Source: Ignavibacteriae bacterium HGW-Ignavibacteriae-1
GTDB taxonomy: Bacteria; Bacteroidota; Ignavibacteria; Kapaibacteriales; UBA2268
NCBI GenBank assembly: GCA_002839825.1
Contig: PGYU01000008.1
Location: 1 to 64,000 of the forward strand
DNA: 64,000 nucleotides
Direction of reading: 5' to 3'
Made by a program: the position numbers and the translations under genes. The notes under the pieces are model-generated. The model was not told the origin of the DNA. It saw nothing but the letters and a program-made list of their open reading frames with translations, and ran no database searches. Shown piece after piece: positions 26,655 to 36,900 of the stretch. Positions within the stretch are counted from its first letter, which is position 1. Every line of letters begins with the position of its first letter.

Positions 26655-28610
26655 TTATCTTGTAATTGTAAACGGATTGATGTATGTTTTATGACCAATT
26701 TTAACAATTGCAAAATATTTGCCTGATGCAAAATTGCTGATCGAGCGTTCCAAATTTAATGTTGAACCACTAATCATACCGAGATTTTCACTTACTAACA
26801 AGTTGCCTTTGATGTCGCGAATTTCAAATTCTGCATTTTGATTACCCTCGAAGTCGAGTATGATTTGAACAAAATCTTGTGCAGGATTTGGCGAAATTTT
26901 CATCATATTTCCTGAGTAAACATTTTGGACATCGCCACCTAACATAGTCGTGAAGCTTCTTATTTCTGACCATGCGGAAGTATTAACACCGTCTGTTGAT
27001 AAGACTCTCCAGTAATAAGTTGTTAAGGATTCAAAACCGGATAATGTAATTGAGTTAGTGAAAGATTGATCTGATATAAATGCTTCATCGAAATTTTCAT
27101 CTTCAGCAATATCAATTATCCAAATTGTAGCTTTCTCGTCATCTTCCCAAGAGAATGTAATATTATTTATTGGTAATTCTTGACTACCATCAGCAGGCTC
27201 AAGCAATGAAGGTGGGTCGAGTACTGCATCGCCTTCGACAACAAAGTACCATGTTTGTGACCATTCAGACCATGCTTCACCATTATTAACTTGCACATGC
27301 CAGAAGTAATTACCGGGTGCTAACTCATAATCAAATTCGAAAGTATTTGTCATACGTGGGGACTCATAGAAAATAACGTCTGAGAAATTCATGTCGGTAG
27401 CTACTTCAATTTTCCAAGAATAATCTACGCCTGCAGCTTCTTCCCAAACAAGTGTAGGCATATTAGATGCTACGACTGCGCCATTTGTAGGACTAATAAG
27501 CAATGGCGGGTCAGGAACTGTTATATCATCAGGAACTTTTGTCTTGAAATTCCAAATCGAGGAAAATTCTGAAGTCTCCTCACCTTTGATAGACCTTACT
27601 CTCCAATAATATACTGTTCCAAATTCAAGTTCGTAAACATTTTGTGATGTAGCAGAAATTGTAGCTTCAAAATCCATAATGCTAAAGCCCGGATTAGATG
27701 AAACTTGCAAATGATACATAGTTTCTTCGCCCTCATCAGGAGCCTGCCATTCCAATAGCACAGGTAACACGAGGTCAACCGAATTATTGGCTGGAGATTG
27801 CAAGGTTGGTGGCATCAATGCAATAGCTCCACCCATTTCAGAATAAGTCACGTTCTTAGAATAAATCGGAGTACTTGGGAAGCCGATATACGAAACTTTA
27901 ACGTTGCTAATTGTTAATATTGGCTGAATTGAAGTTGATGCATGCCAACCATAGTTTGTCATTTCAGTTATGATAATCATAGGAGGGAAACCTTCCATGA
28001 TTTGTACAGTGTCGTAAGTTGTTGATTTGTAATAAAGTCTGTAAACATTGTCATATTGCTTTCCGGCGGGCATTTTAAGAGTACCGTACGCATCGTATTC
28101 GACCATTGTTTCACCGTAACGATTCCATTCCATTTCTCCTTCTTCGGTATCAACATAAATCGTTGATTTGTAGTTGGATGAAAATTTGTCGTTGAACGAA
28201 AATGGAAATTTCAAATTTTGGTCATAAGGAGAAGCGATGATTTCGTGTAATTCTAAAGCACCAATTCCGAGTCTGAAGAATCCTTCCGAAGTTTCGCGAT
28301 AAAACACAGCAGCTGTGTCATTCATTTGTGCAATTGTTGCTGTGGGGAATTTGTCCTCATGAGGAGCAAAAGCGGGGTCAATAAATTCTAATAAAGTCAT
28401 ATAATCTGAGCCGCTCAAACGAGTCAACGATGAAAAGTCCCAATTAATATTAGCGCCTGAATTGCCTTGAACAACTCCCACTGTATCGCAATCGTACAGT
28501 ACATATTTGTCTCCAATTTCCGGCATTATATCTCTTACAATAGTTGGTTGAGAGAATAAATGGATAGATGAGAAAATGAAAACGACAAAAAGTAAACTAA
28601 ATCTTAACAT
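26655..28610 (-). CDS. Secreted multi-FN3-like protein with type IX sorting domain
   Basis: The 651-residue protein starts at the ATG 28608-28610, which follows a canonical GGAGGT. The longer frame from 28703 adds 31 residues and hides the signal peptide MLRFSLLFVVFIFSSIHLFS. After an N-terminal domain of unknown type (VLYDCDTVGVVQGNSGAN, about 30-285) come three Ig/FN3-like modules. Each opens with P-P-x-L-x-x-P and contains YYWRV or YFWHV (at about 285-380, 385-480, 485-580). The C-terminus is a sorting domain (KISPNPAQDFVQI to KIGHKTYINPFTITR). It is probably a surface or matrix protein. Its gene is convergent with dedA and divergent from the gene at 28979. Confidence 0.87.
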   Translation of the reverse strand: MLRFSLLFVVFIFSSIHLFSQPTIVRDIMPEIGDKYVLYDCDTVGVVQGNSGANINWDFSSLTRLSGSDYMTLLEFIDPAFAPHEDKFPTATIAQMNDTAAVFYRETSEGFFRLGIGALELHEIIASPYDQNLKFPFSFNDKFSSNYKSTIYVDTEEGEMEWNRYGETMVEYDAYGTLKMPAGKQYDNVYRLYYKSTTYDTVQIMEGFPPMIIITEMTNYGWHASTSIQPILTISNVKVSYIGFPSTPIYSKNVTYSEMGGAIALMPPTLQSPANNSVDLVLPVLLEWQAPDEGEETMYHLQVSSNPGFSIMDFEATISATSQNVYELEFGTVYYWRVRSIKGEETSEFSSIWNFKTKVPDDITVPDPPLLISPTNGAVVASNMPTLVWEEAAGVDYSWKIEVATDMNFSDVIFYESPRMTNTFEFDYELAPGNYFWHVQVNNGEAWSEWSQTWYFVVEGDAVLDPPSLLEPADGSQELPINNITFSWEDDEKATIWIIDIAEDENFDEAFISDQSFTNSITLSGFESLTTYYWRVLSTDGVNTSAWSEIRSFTTMLGGDVQNVYSGNMMKISPNPAQDFVQIILDFEGNQNAEFEIRDIKGNLLVSENLGMISGSTLNLERSISNFASGKYFAIVKIGHKTYINPFTITR

Positions 28611-28978
28611 AATACCTCCAAATTTATTAAAAGATGTTTTCAAAAATAAAGATAGTTTTGACAAAGAAAAAATATATCTTGTTCGAAATTTGCAACAAAT
28701 CACTACGTAAGACGAATTAAAAGTAAAATCGGCATTATATTTGTAACTATTTAAATGTTATAAACGTCTATTTGATATAGAATTGTAAGGATTTAACATT
28801 TTTTTTTGCATTTTTGAATTCTTAGTATGGATGAGAGAGATTTTTGATATGCATTTGAAAGATTTTGTGTCTCCTTCGTCTTATATATTATAATGTGATG
28901 AACACGTTGCAGAATATTTGTTGATAAAAAAACAGAAATTTATTTTGTACTTTAGAAAATAATACTTAATTTTGAAAT
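28611..28978. other. Divergent intergenic region
   Basis: About 370 bp. The left end carries the strong ribosome site of the FN3 protein gene (minus strand, ACCTCC at 28614-28619). The right end holds the candidate promoter for the next operon. Nothing else was seen apart from A/T-rich tracts. Confidence 0.6.
28917..28947 (+). promoter_or_regulatory. Candidate promoter for the 28979-33885 gene run
   Basis: TTTG at 28917-28920, a 20-bp spacer and TATTTTG at 28941-28947 match the arrangement seen at 16711. The start codon follows at 28979, so the leader would be about 25 nt. Confidence 0.45.
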
Positions 28979-29410
28979 ATGAGAAGTACAATATTAGTGA
29001 TTCTTATAGCGATGGGATTGATTACAATCGGTTTAGCTTCCGATAGTATATTACAGTCCTTTACAGCCGAGTCTTCCGGTGACAATGTTACCGTCAAGTG
29101 GACTACATCTGATGAGTCCATCATCAAACGTTTTGAAATCGAGCGCTCTGTAGGCGAAGAAAACTACAAACGTATTCATTCTGTAATTGCAAAGGGTTCG
29201 CCCAGCAACTACAGTTTCCGTGATGATGAAGCTTTCATGAAAGATGACTTCGAATACACCCCTGATTTGCAATCTCAAAACTTTTATAGTTACAGAATCA
29301 AAATCATTGCAAATGATAATACTGCCACATTTAGCGATGTAGCTTATGTAAAGCATAACACAAGCAGCATAAGACGCACATGGGGCATGATTAAAGAAAT
29401 GTTCAGGTAA
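28979..29410 (+). CDS. Small secreted Ig/FN3-like protein
   Basis: The 143-residue protein has an apparent signal peptide MRSTILVILIAMGLITIG. One beta-sandwich-like domain contains NVTVKWTTSDESIIKRFEIER, which is a typical FN3-like start (tracing V-x-W-x-T...FEIERS). It lacks a sorting domain; the C-terminus is basic (IRRTWGMIKEMFR). It is 10 bp from the metalloprotease gene and probably co-transcribed. The function is not known; a binding or inhibitory partner of the protease is conceivable only from position. Confidence 0.7.
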   Translation: MRSTILVILIAMGLITIGLASDSILQSFTAESSGDNVTVKWTTSDESIIKRFEIERSVGEENYKRIHSVIAKGSPSNYSFRDDEAFMKDDFEYTPDLQSQNFYSYRIKIIANDNTATFSDVAYVKHNTSSIRRTWGMIKEMFR

Positions 29411-29420
29411 GACCTCCTCA

Positions 29421-31127
29421 ATGACTCAAAACCACTTATATCGTGTCATAGCTTTGACATTTTTTTTCGTTTTGTCCATACCCAACATTTCACTTTCCAA
29501 AGACGACCACCACAGTAACAAATGTGGATTCCACCTAATCCATTCTACAGATGGCAGAGATGCTTTGATGCGTAGAGTTGATTATAAAAATGGAGTTCCT
29601 GACGTCGGACAAAAAACTCATATTTCCCCTAAAGGTGTTTTCATAATTCATTATGACATTACCGGATTTAACGCTCCCGATTTGAAAGATTCGGATATGA
29701 ATGGAGTGCCTGATTACATTGATTCCGTAGCATATTACATGGACAAGGCTTACGAATTGCAAGTCGAACAATTGGGCTATATCTCCCCTGCTCCCGATGG
29801 TGGCAGACGTGGTACTCAAGAATATGATATTTATATTTGGGATTTAGGCAATAGCGACGACGATCCCATGCATCCAAACTATCATGCAGGTGGTTTATAC
29901 GGTTATACTTGGTTTGATGAAGAAGTTGACAATATTCCCTCAACTGGGTTCGATAAATTTTATTCCTACATTGTCCTTGATAACGATTACAGCCCTAAAG
30001 ATTCGATTCGTCCTCAAAATCAACCAAGTCGCGCCAGACAAGCATACAGCACTTTTGGAATAGAAGGACTAAAAATAACTGCTACTCATGAGTTCCAACA
30101 CGCTATTCAATTAATTTATGGCAGAAGCTTTCCCGCTTCGATTGGCATAATGGAAATGTGCGCTGTTTCGATGGAAATGAGGCAATATCCTGAAATTAAC
30201 GATTATCTTCAATATGTTCGACATATTTTCAATAACATGTCTTCGTACCCATTTGGCATTGATAGTCCCGATATGGGCTATGGTTATTCGCTTTTTGCCA
30301 AATATTTGATTCTAAACCATGGCGATGATGTTTTGAAAAGACTTTGGGAATTAGTCGGCAAAAAAATTGATGTCTATTCCGCTTTGGATAGCGCTCTCAA
30401 GGAAATAAGCACAGATTTGACCAAGGAATTATTCACATTTTCGGAATGGGCATATCATACAGGAAGTCGTTCGGTTGAAGGTTTGTACTTCCCAAATGCT
30501 TTGAGCTTACCCGAAATCAAATTCTTCGGTACTCAAGTTTATTCGAGCCCTTCCGTGTCTGATGCGAGAACCTTAGACCCATTGGAAATACGTTCGCTTC
30601 GGTACATTTTCAAAAATGGGAAAGACATAACCAACGACACTGTGGACGTGGTGCTCCTGAATTCGGATGTAAACGCAGCAAAAAAACAATTGAAAATTAA
30701 AAGAGATTATTTCGTTGGTATTTCCGAGTCGCATCAAAACGGATGGCAATCAGTTCCAAATATGAATTATTATTATACAATTGAAGCAGACCATGAATTC
30801 CTTCAATCAAAAATATATGTCCGCAAAGGCGACGTTTTATTCGAGATTGAATATGCTTTCCCGAATTCGTTTAACCCCGAAATTGACGAAGCACTGCATT
30901 TCCCTGCTCCGGAAGGCTCGAATTTGTACGAAAATTTGGAAGTCATTATCTACAATGCGGACATGGTTGCGCTCAAAACCGAGAAATTGGCTGTTGGCTC
31001 TTTCAACGGGCGAAAAGTATTGAGTTGGACTAACTTTCCGCACGATTTGGCAAATGGAGTTTATATTTTCGGAATTTATCATAATGATGATTTGAGTGTC
31101 GGCAAATTTACGGTACTGAAGAAATGA
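29421..31127 (+). CDS. Secreted zinc metalloprotease, MXAN_6640-like
   Basis: The 568-residue exported protein has signal peptide MTQNHLYRVIALTFFFVLS. A calcium-type loop DSDMNGVPDYID and a zinc-binding HEFQH (about 222-226, in ATHEFQHAIQ) are visible. An acidic helix with EMCAVSMEM follows and could carry the third ligand. This combination matches the MXAN_6640 group of putative metallopeptidases. The end (DLANGVYIFGIYHNDDLSVGKFTVLKK) resembles a sorting or FlgD-like C-terminal module, so export to the surface is likely. Stop and ABC ATPase start overlap by 4 bp (ATGA), so expression is coupled. Confidence 0.85.
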   Translation: MTQNHLYRVIALTFFFVLSIPNISLSKDDHHSNKCGFHLIHSTDGRDALMRRVDYKNGVPDVGQKTHISPKGVFIIHYDITGFNAPDLKDSDMNGVPDYIDSVAYYMDKAYELQVEQLGYISPAPDGGRRGTQEYDIYIWDLGNSDDDPMHPNYHAGGLYGYTWFDEEVDNIPSTGFDKFYSYIVLDNDYSPKDSIRPQNQPSRARQAYSTFGIEGLKITATHEFQHAIQLIYGRSFPASIGIMEMCAVSMEMRQYPEINDYLQYVRHIFNNMSSYPFGIDSPDMGYGYSLFAKYLILNHGDDVLKRLWELVGKKIDVYSALDSALKEISTDLTKELFTFSEWAYHTGSRSVEGLYFPNALSLPEIKFFGTQVYSSPSVSDARTLDPLEIRSLRYIFKNGKDITNDTVDVVLLNSDVNAAKKQLKIKRDYFVGISESHQNGWQSVPNMNYYYTIEADHEFLQSKIYVRKGDVLFEIEYAFPNSFNPEIDEALHFPAPEGSNLYENLEVIIYNADMVALKTEKLAVGSFNGRKVLSWTNFPHDLANGVYIFGIYHNDDLSVGKFTVLKK

Positions 31128-31765
31128 TTATGAGAGATTTCCTCTTCAAAACAGATGCGATAGCCAAATCCTACACAGGCAAAAGTTTCATTTACAACAA
31201 CTTTTCAATTGAAATCCGACCCGGCGATGTGATTGCTATTACAGGCGAAAACGGCTCCGGCAAATCAACTTTGCTGAAAACTATGGCAGGACTAATCAAT
31301 CCAAGTCGCGGCAAAATCAGCTTTACAAAAAATGGAAAAGAGATAGCCTCGGATGAACATAATCTTCATTTTGGCTTTGTTGCGCCATACGTCAACTTGT
31401 ACGAGGAATTTACACCAATCGAACAATTTGAGATATTTTGCAAATTGAAGGGAATTCCTATAGACCTTGGATTATTCGACAATTTGATGAGTGAATTCAA
31501 CTTACATAAACATGCCCACAAGGAAATCCGAAATTTTTCCTCCGGTATGAAGCAAAGAATGAAATTCATTTTAGCTTTGGCGCATGATACAGATTTGCTA
31601 TTTCTCGACGAACCGACATCAAATTTAGACAATACGGGCATCGAAATCGTCGGTGAATTAATAAAAAGGAAATCATCAAATTCTTGTGGCATTGTGATTG
31701 CTACAAATGAGGACAGAGAAAAGCGCCTATGCAATGCTTTTTTCGATTTGATGGATTATCAATAA
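31124..31765 (+). CDS. ABC transporter ATP-binding protein, CcmA-like, orphan
   Basis: The 213-residue ATPase has Walker A TGENGSGKST, the Q-loop near HFGFVAPY, signature FSSGMKQR, and Walker B LLFLDEPTS. An alternative ATG lies at 31130. The usual H-loop His is replaced: the segment reads IVIATNEDREKRLC. This Asn variant resembles the CcmA-type subfamily. No permease gene is adjacent; neighbours are a protease and a lytic transglycosylase. Start overlaps the upstream stop (ATGA), and the downstream gene starts inside its stop (TAATG), giving a tightly coupled operon. The substrate is unknown. Confidence 0.88.
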   Translation: MIMRDFLFKTDAIAKSYTGKSFIYNNFSIEIRPGDVIAITGENGSGKSTLLKTMAGLINPSRGKISFTKNGKEIASDEHNLHFGFVAPYVNLYEEFTPIEQFEIFCKLKGIPIDLGLFDNLMSEFNLHKHAHKEIRNFSSGMKQRMKFILALAHDTDLLFLDEPTSNLDNTGIEIVGELIKRKSSNSCGIVIATNEDREKRLCNAFFDLMDYQ

Positions 31766-32670
31766 TGCAAGGAATCATTATGTGTTCAATACTATTATTT
31801 ATTACTGCAATCGTTGTCATATCTTGCACCGAATCAAATGATTTGAGAAGCAATCAAATTGATAAGCAATCTCATTTTGAATTTTTGTCTACAGTTGAAT
31901 TTCCTGAAGAATTGTCTTTTTGTGGCGAAAAAGTACCATTAGACGACCCTGAAGTTCGCGAGCGAGCAGAAAGGGAATTTTATATGTTGCTCCAACAACC
32001 CGGACAAATCATACTCTATTTGAAACGCTCAGGTAGATTTTTCCCGATATTCGAGAAAATTATCAGCGAAAATGATATGCCCGATGATTTGAAATATTTA
32101 TCAGTTGCCGAAAGTGCCCTATATCAAGCCAAATCAAGTGTCGGTGCAATAGGTTTGTGGCAATTTATGACAGCAACCGCAAAAATAATGGGATTGCAAG
32201 TGGACGACAACGTTGACGAAAGACGCCATCCCGAAAAAAGCACTCGTGCAGCAATGAAATATCTGAAGGAAGGTTATCAGAATCACAAATCATGGATACT
32301 GACAGCTGCCGGATATAATATGGGGCATACAGGAGTACAGGACAATTTAAGTTTCCAGAGTACAGATAATTATTTTGATTTGCATCTAAATGAGGAAACT
32401 TCCCGATTTATATTCCGAATTGCAATTATAAAGCATTTCATGCAAAATGCGGAAAAATATGGTTTCAAATTAGAAAAATCCGATTTGTACCCACCTGATG
32501 AATTTGATATAGTCAAAGTTGAAAGATCAGTTCCGGACTTATCTGCGTGGGCAAAAAGTATGGGTTATAATTATAAGCAAGTCAAAATGCTCAATCCTTG
32601 GATTTTGAAACGCTCTCTGCCGAATCCTCCCAAGGGCAAAGTGTTTGAAGTTGCTGTACCGAAAAAATAA
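31765..32670 (+). CDS. MltD-like lytic transglycosylase lipoprotein
   Basis: The protein has 301 residues from the ATG at 31765, which overlaps the previous stop by one base; a longer frame from 31729 has no signal. The N-terminus is a lipoprotein signal with the lipidated Cys21 in VVISC, so it is anchored in a membrane facing the periplasm. The SLT (goose-lysozyme-like) domain has the catalytic Glu116 in SVAESALYQ, with GLWQFMTATA and AAGYNMGHTG. It cuts peptidoglycan between MurNAc and GlcNAc. The C-terminus has a short LysM-like region (DLSAWAKSMGYNYKQVKMLNP). The gene is followed after 7 bp by rimM. Confidence 0.92.
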   Translation: MQGIIMCSILLFITAIVVISCTESNDLRSNQIDKQSHFEFLSTVEFPEELSFCGEKVPLDDPEVRERAEREFYMLLQQPGQIILYLKRSGRFFPIFEKIISENDMPDDLKYLSVAESALYQAKSSVGAIGLWQFMTATAKIMGLQVDDNVDERRHPEKSTRAAMKYLKEGYQNHKSWILTAAGYNMGHTGVQDNLSFQSTDNYFDLHLNEETSRFIFRIAIIKHFMQNAEKYGFKLEKSDLYPPDEFDIVKVERSVPDLSAWAKSMGYNYKQVKMLNPWILKRSLPNPPKGKVFEVAVPKK

Positions 32671-32677
32671 GACCAAA

Positions 32678-33193
32678 ATGGAAAACACGAAAATATATAT
32701 CGGAACTATTACGGGAATCAGAGGCTATGGCGGCGAAATGAAAGTCAGCCACTTAGACATTGACGACGTTCATTTACCACCCGATACAGAGGTTTATATT
32801 GGGTATTCGCCTAATTTTTCGATTACTTACAAAGTTGTCAAATGGCGACAAACCAAAAAACAAGCCAAGTTGGAATTGAAGGGCGTTGATTCCGATGAAA
32901 AAGCTATGCAATTCATGGAAGCCGGAATTTTCATAGAAGAAGAAAAATTACGAACGATTTCGCCGGAAATTCAAATCACATCCGATTTTATTAATATGAA
33001 GGTGATTGATGCCTCTTCAGGCGAGGAATTGGGCGACGTTATTGATTATTGGCAATTACCGGCAAATGACGTCATTGTGGTCAGCGGCTCCAAAAATGAT
33101 TTCAATGTACCAAACGTGCAGGAATTCGTCGAAAAAATTGATTACGCAAATAAGAAAATATTTATCAACGTTATTCCCGGTTTGATAGATTGA
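32678..33193 (+). CDS. rimM: Ribosome maturation factor RimM
   Basis: The protein has 171 residues from the ATG at 32678. The longer open frame begins in the stop region of the upstream gene and is rejected. Typical RimM sections are IYIGTITGIRGYGGEMKV at the start, the RNA-binding barrel, and the PRC-barrel half with GEELGDVIDYWQLPANDVIVV. It helps assemble the 30S head by binding S19. It overlaps trmD (TGATG), but rpsP and rplS, the usual partners, are not in this window. Confidence 0.94.
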   Translation: MENTKIYIGTITGIRGYGGEMKVSHLDIDDVHLPPDTEVYIGYSPNFSITYKVVKWRQTKKQAKLELKGVDSDEKAMQFMEAGIFIEEEKLRTISPEIQITSDFINMKVIDASSGEELGDVIDYWQLPANDVIVVSGSKNDFNVPNVQEFVEKIDYANKKIFINVIPGLID

Positions 33194-33885
33194 TGCCCTT
33201 AATACGAATAGATATAATCTCGGCTGTACCGGAAATAATGGAATCTGCAATCAATGCAAGTATCATCAAAATTGCACGCGAAAAGCAAATTGCTGAAATC
33301 AATCTCCATAATTTGCACGATTACGCTACCGACAAATATCGCCACATTGACGATTATCCTTTTGGAGGTGGTGCAGGCATGGTCATTCAATGCGAACCCG
33401 TATTTAGTTGCATTGACAAATTGAAATCCGAGCGGGATTATGACGAAATAATTTACATGGCTGCTGATGGAGTGCGATTGACCCAGAGCCATTGCAATGA
33501 GTTGTCCTTGAAAGGCAATATAATCATTCTTGCAGGGCATTATAAAGGCGTTGACCAAAGGGTCCGAGATGCTTTGATTACACGCGAATATTCCATTGGC
33601 GATTTTGTACTGAGTGGTGGCGAGCTTCCGGCGATTGTGCTTGCAGATTCGATAGTTCGCTTGCTTCCGGGTGTGATTGGAGATTGCGAATCGGCACTTC
33701 ATGACTCATTTCAGAGTGGATTGCTCGAAGCTCCGATTTACACCAGACCTGCAGACTTTCGCGGCATGAGAGTTCCCGAAGTGTTGCTTGGCGGACATCC
33801 ACTTCATATCGAGGAGTGGCGACAAGAGCAATCATTGAAAAAAACAGCTGAAAGACGCCCCGATTTGCTCCAAGATAATATTTAA
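33193..33885 (+). CDS. trmD: tRNA (guanine37-N1)-methyltransferase TrmD
   Basis: The protein has 230 residues from the ATG at 33193, which shares the A of the rimM stop. It methylates G37 of tRNAs with SAM and prevents frameshifting. The trefoil-knot SAM site is GDFVLSGGELPAIVLADSIVRLLPGV, and the catalytic region is around DDYPFGGGAGMV. The C-terminal tRNA-binding part contains YTRPADFRGMRVPEVLLGGH. The length and motif order are standard. It is the last gene of the coupled run before the tricorn-like gene. Confidence 0.97.
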   Translation: MPLIRIDIISAVPEIMESAINASIIKIAREKQIAEINLHNLHDYATDKYRHIDDYPFGGGAGMVIQCEPVFSCIDKLKSERDYDEIIYMAADGVRLTQSHCNELSLKGNIIILAGHYKGVDQRVRDALITREYSIGDFVLSGGELPAIVLADSIVRLLPGVIGDCESALHDSFQSGLLEAPIYTRPADFRGMRVPEVLLGGHPLHIEEWRQEQSLKKTAERRPDLLQDNI

Positions 33886-33939
33886 TCCCTTTTTTCGACT
33901 AATAAATAATATTTTTTAAACATAAATCGGTAATTTTCG

Positions 33940-36900
33940 ATGATTAAATTTATTATTTCACTGACGATTTTGCTTTTTATCGCATCAGAACTCTTCGCTG
34001 AACCCACGAGATTACTCAGATACCCAAATACTTCCGAAACAGATATTGCATTTGTTTATGGTGGTGACATATACACTGTGCCTCTATCAGGCGGTATTGC
34101 TCGCAGATTGACAAGCTCCGAAGGCATTGAGCGCTACCCGCGATTTTCGCAAAACGGCGCAGAAATTGCCTTTACAGCCGAATATGACGGAAGCAACGAA
34201 GTTTACGTAATGCCTGCAAGCGGTGGAATTCCGCAACGGCTTACTTACAGCCACACTGAAGCCAACGTCGCCGAGCGTCAAGGTCCCGACATCATTATAA
34301 TGCAATGGACTCCGGACGGCGAAAGCATCTTGTATCGTTCTCGCCAGAAAAGCTGGAATATCCTTGTCGGGCAATTATTCACAGTCGGTAAAGAGGGTGG
34401 CTTGCCCGTTCAGTTGCCATTGCCTCGTGGTGGATTCGCGTCAATGAATTCCGACGGCACAAAGTTGGCTTACAACCGGATTTTCCGTGAATATAGAACT
34501 TGGAAACGCTATAGTGGCGGTCAAGCTGATGAAATTTGGATTTATGACCTCGCCACCGGACAAAGCGAAAACATCACAAATAATGACTTCCAAGATATTA
34601 TTCCAATTTGGCATGGTGACAAAATTTATTATTTGTCCGATAGAGATTTTACGATGAATTTATTTTGTTATGATTTAAATACCAAGCAAACGCGTAAAAT
34701 CACGAATTTCGATTATTATGATGTGAAATTCCCTTCAAAAGGAAAAAATCATATCGCATTTGAAAATGGCGGAAATATTTATTTAATGGATTTAGCAAAT
34801 GAAAATGTCCGCCAAATTAATATCGAAGTTAAAGAGGATTTTCCGCAATTACGCTCTTCATTGGTGACGGTCAAAGATAGAATTACAAGTGCCGATATTT
34901 CCCCAAGTGGTGCACGTGCACTATTTACCGGGCGAGGCGATTTATTCACCGTTCCTGCTTCAAAGGGAAATATCCGGAATCTTACGGCTACTCCGGGAAT
35001 TCATGAAAGAAGCTCTGTTTGGTCGCCTGATGGTTCATTGATTGCATTCATTAGTGATAAAAGCGGTACAGATGAAATTTATATCGTTAAACCCGATGGT
35101 ACGGGCGAAATACAATTGACTAATAATGGAAATTTTTATCGTTATGGGTTGGAATGGTCACCTGACAGCAAAAAATTAATCTCATCGGACAATACTCGCA
35201 ATTTATATTATATTGATATCGTAAGCAAAAAGCAGACAAATATAGCAAAATCAAGATTTTGGAGCTTTTCCGATTTTGATTGGTCGCCCGATAATCAATG
35301 GATTGCCTACACGAATTATACCGACCGCCGCACAGGAATGATTTATATTTATTCGCTTAAAGATAATACGAGCTATCCCGTTACAAATGAATTCTTTAAC
35401 AGTTATGGAGTAGAATTTTCTCCCGGAGGACGCTTCCTATTTTTCATTTCTGACAGAAATTTCAAACCGAATTTTGGAGCATTCGAATATAATTTCCAAT
35501 ATTCGGATATGTCTAAAATATATGGAGTTACGCTCCAAGATACAACATTAAATCCATTTGCAGTATTTGAAAGTGACGAAGAAAAGGGTGATGAGAAAAA
35601 GCCGACCAATAAAAAAGAAAAAGTAAGCGCAGAAAACCCGATAAGAATAGATTTTAATGGAATTGAAAGCAGGATATTCGAATTTCCGGTTGCAGCCGGT
35701 AATTATTCAAGTCTGACTCCAACATCAAATCATCGAATGTATTTTGTACGGAGTGCATCCGGCCAAAAGCCTAAGTTCTATTATTATGATGCAGTTAAGA
35801 AAGAAGAAAAGGAAGTTGGAGAATTTTCACAATATGTAATTAGTTTTGATGAAAATTCTATTTTATTCAAATCAGGCGAAGATTATTATATTTCCTCTCT
35901 GAAAGATAATATCACGACTAAAGATGGGAAATTAGACTTCAAAGATTTGCAGGTGATGCTTGACCGACGTGCAGAATGGAAGCAAATTTTCAATGAATCA
36001 TGGCGACATATGAAGCAATTTTTCTACGACCCGAATATGCACGGATATAATTGGGATTCCTTGAAAATTAAATATGAGCAGCTTCTCCCCTACGTTACTC
36101 ACCGTTCTGATTTGACTTACATAATAGGCGAAATGATCGGCGAACTCGATGCCGGACACGCTTACGTAAGTGGCGGAGATATGCCGAAAGTGACAGCAGT
36201 ACCAATCGGCTTATTAGGTGCAGATTATGAATTCGATAAATCTTCAGGATTTTATCGAATAAAAAAGATTTACGAAGGAATGAATTGGGAAGAAAATTTG
36301 CGTTCACCTTTGACTGAACCGGGATTGAACATTAAAAATGGTGATTATATTGTTGCAATTAATGGAGTTACGCTCAATCAATCTCGCACACCCTTTTCTG
36401 AATTAATTAATAAAGCCGATAAATTCGTCGAAATTGAAATTAATTCCAAAGCTTCTCGTGACGGAGCCAGAAAATTAAATATTAAAACGATAAAATCTGA
36501 GAAAGATTTGCGATATTATGATTGGGTGGAAACAAATCGCCGCAAAGTGGACTCTGCGACTGGCGGAAGAATTGGCTACGTGCACATTCCGGACATGTCG
36601 CCATTCAATGGTTTGAACTGGTTTGTACGCTATTTCTACCCGCAGACAAAAAAAGAAGGGATGATAATAGACGACCGCTATAACGGCGGTGGCAACGTTT
36701 CTCCGATGATAATCGAAAGATTACGCCGCGAATTGGCAATCGTCAAATACGGTCGCAACCAGGACGAAATTTTGACAAATCCCGACGCGATGATGACCGG
36801 ACCAATGGTATGCCTCATAAACGAGCAGTCCATGTCTGATGGCGACCTCTTCCCCTTCCAGTTCAAGCGTCTGAATTTAGGACCTGTAATCGGCAAACGA

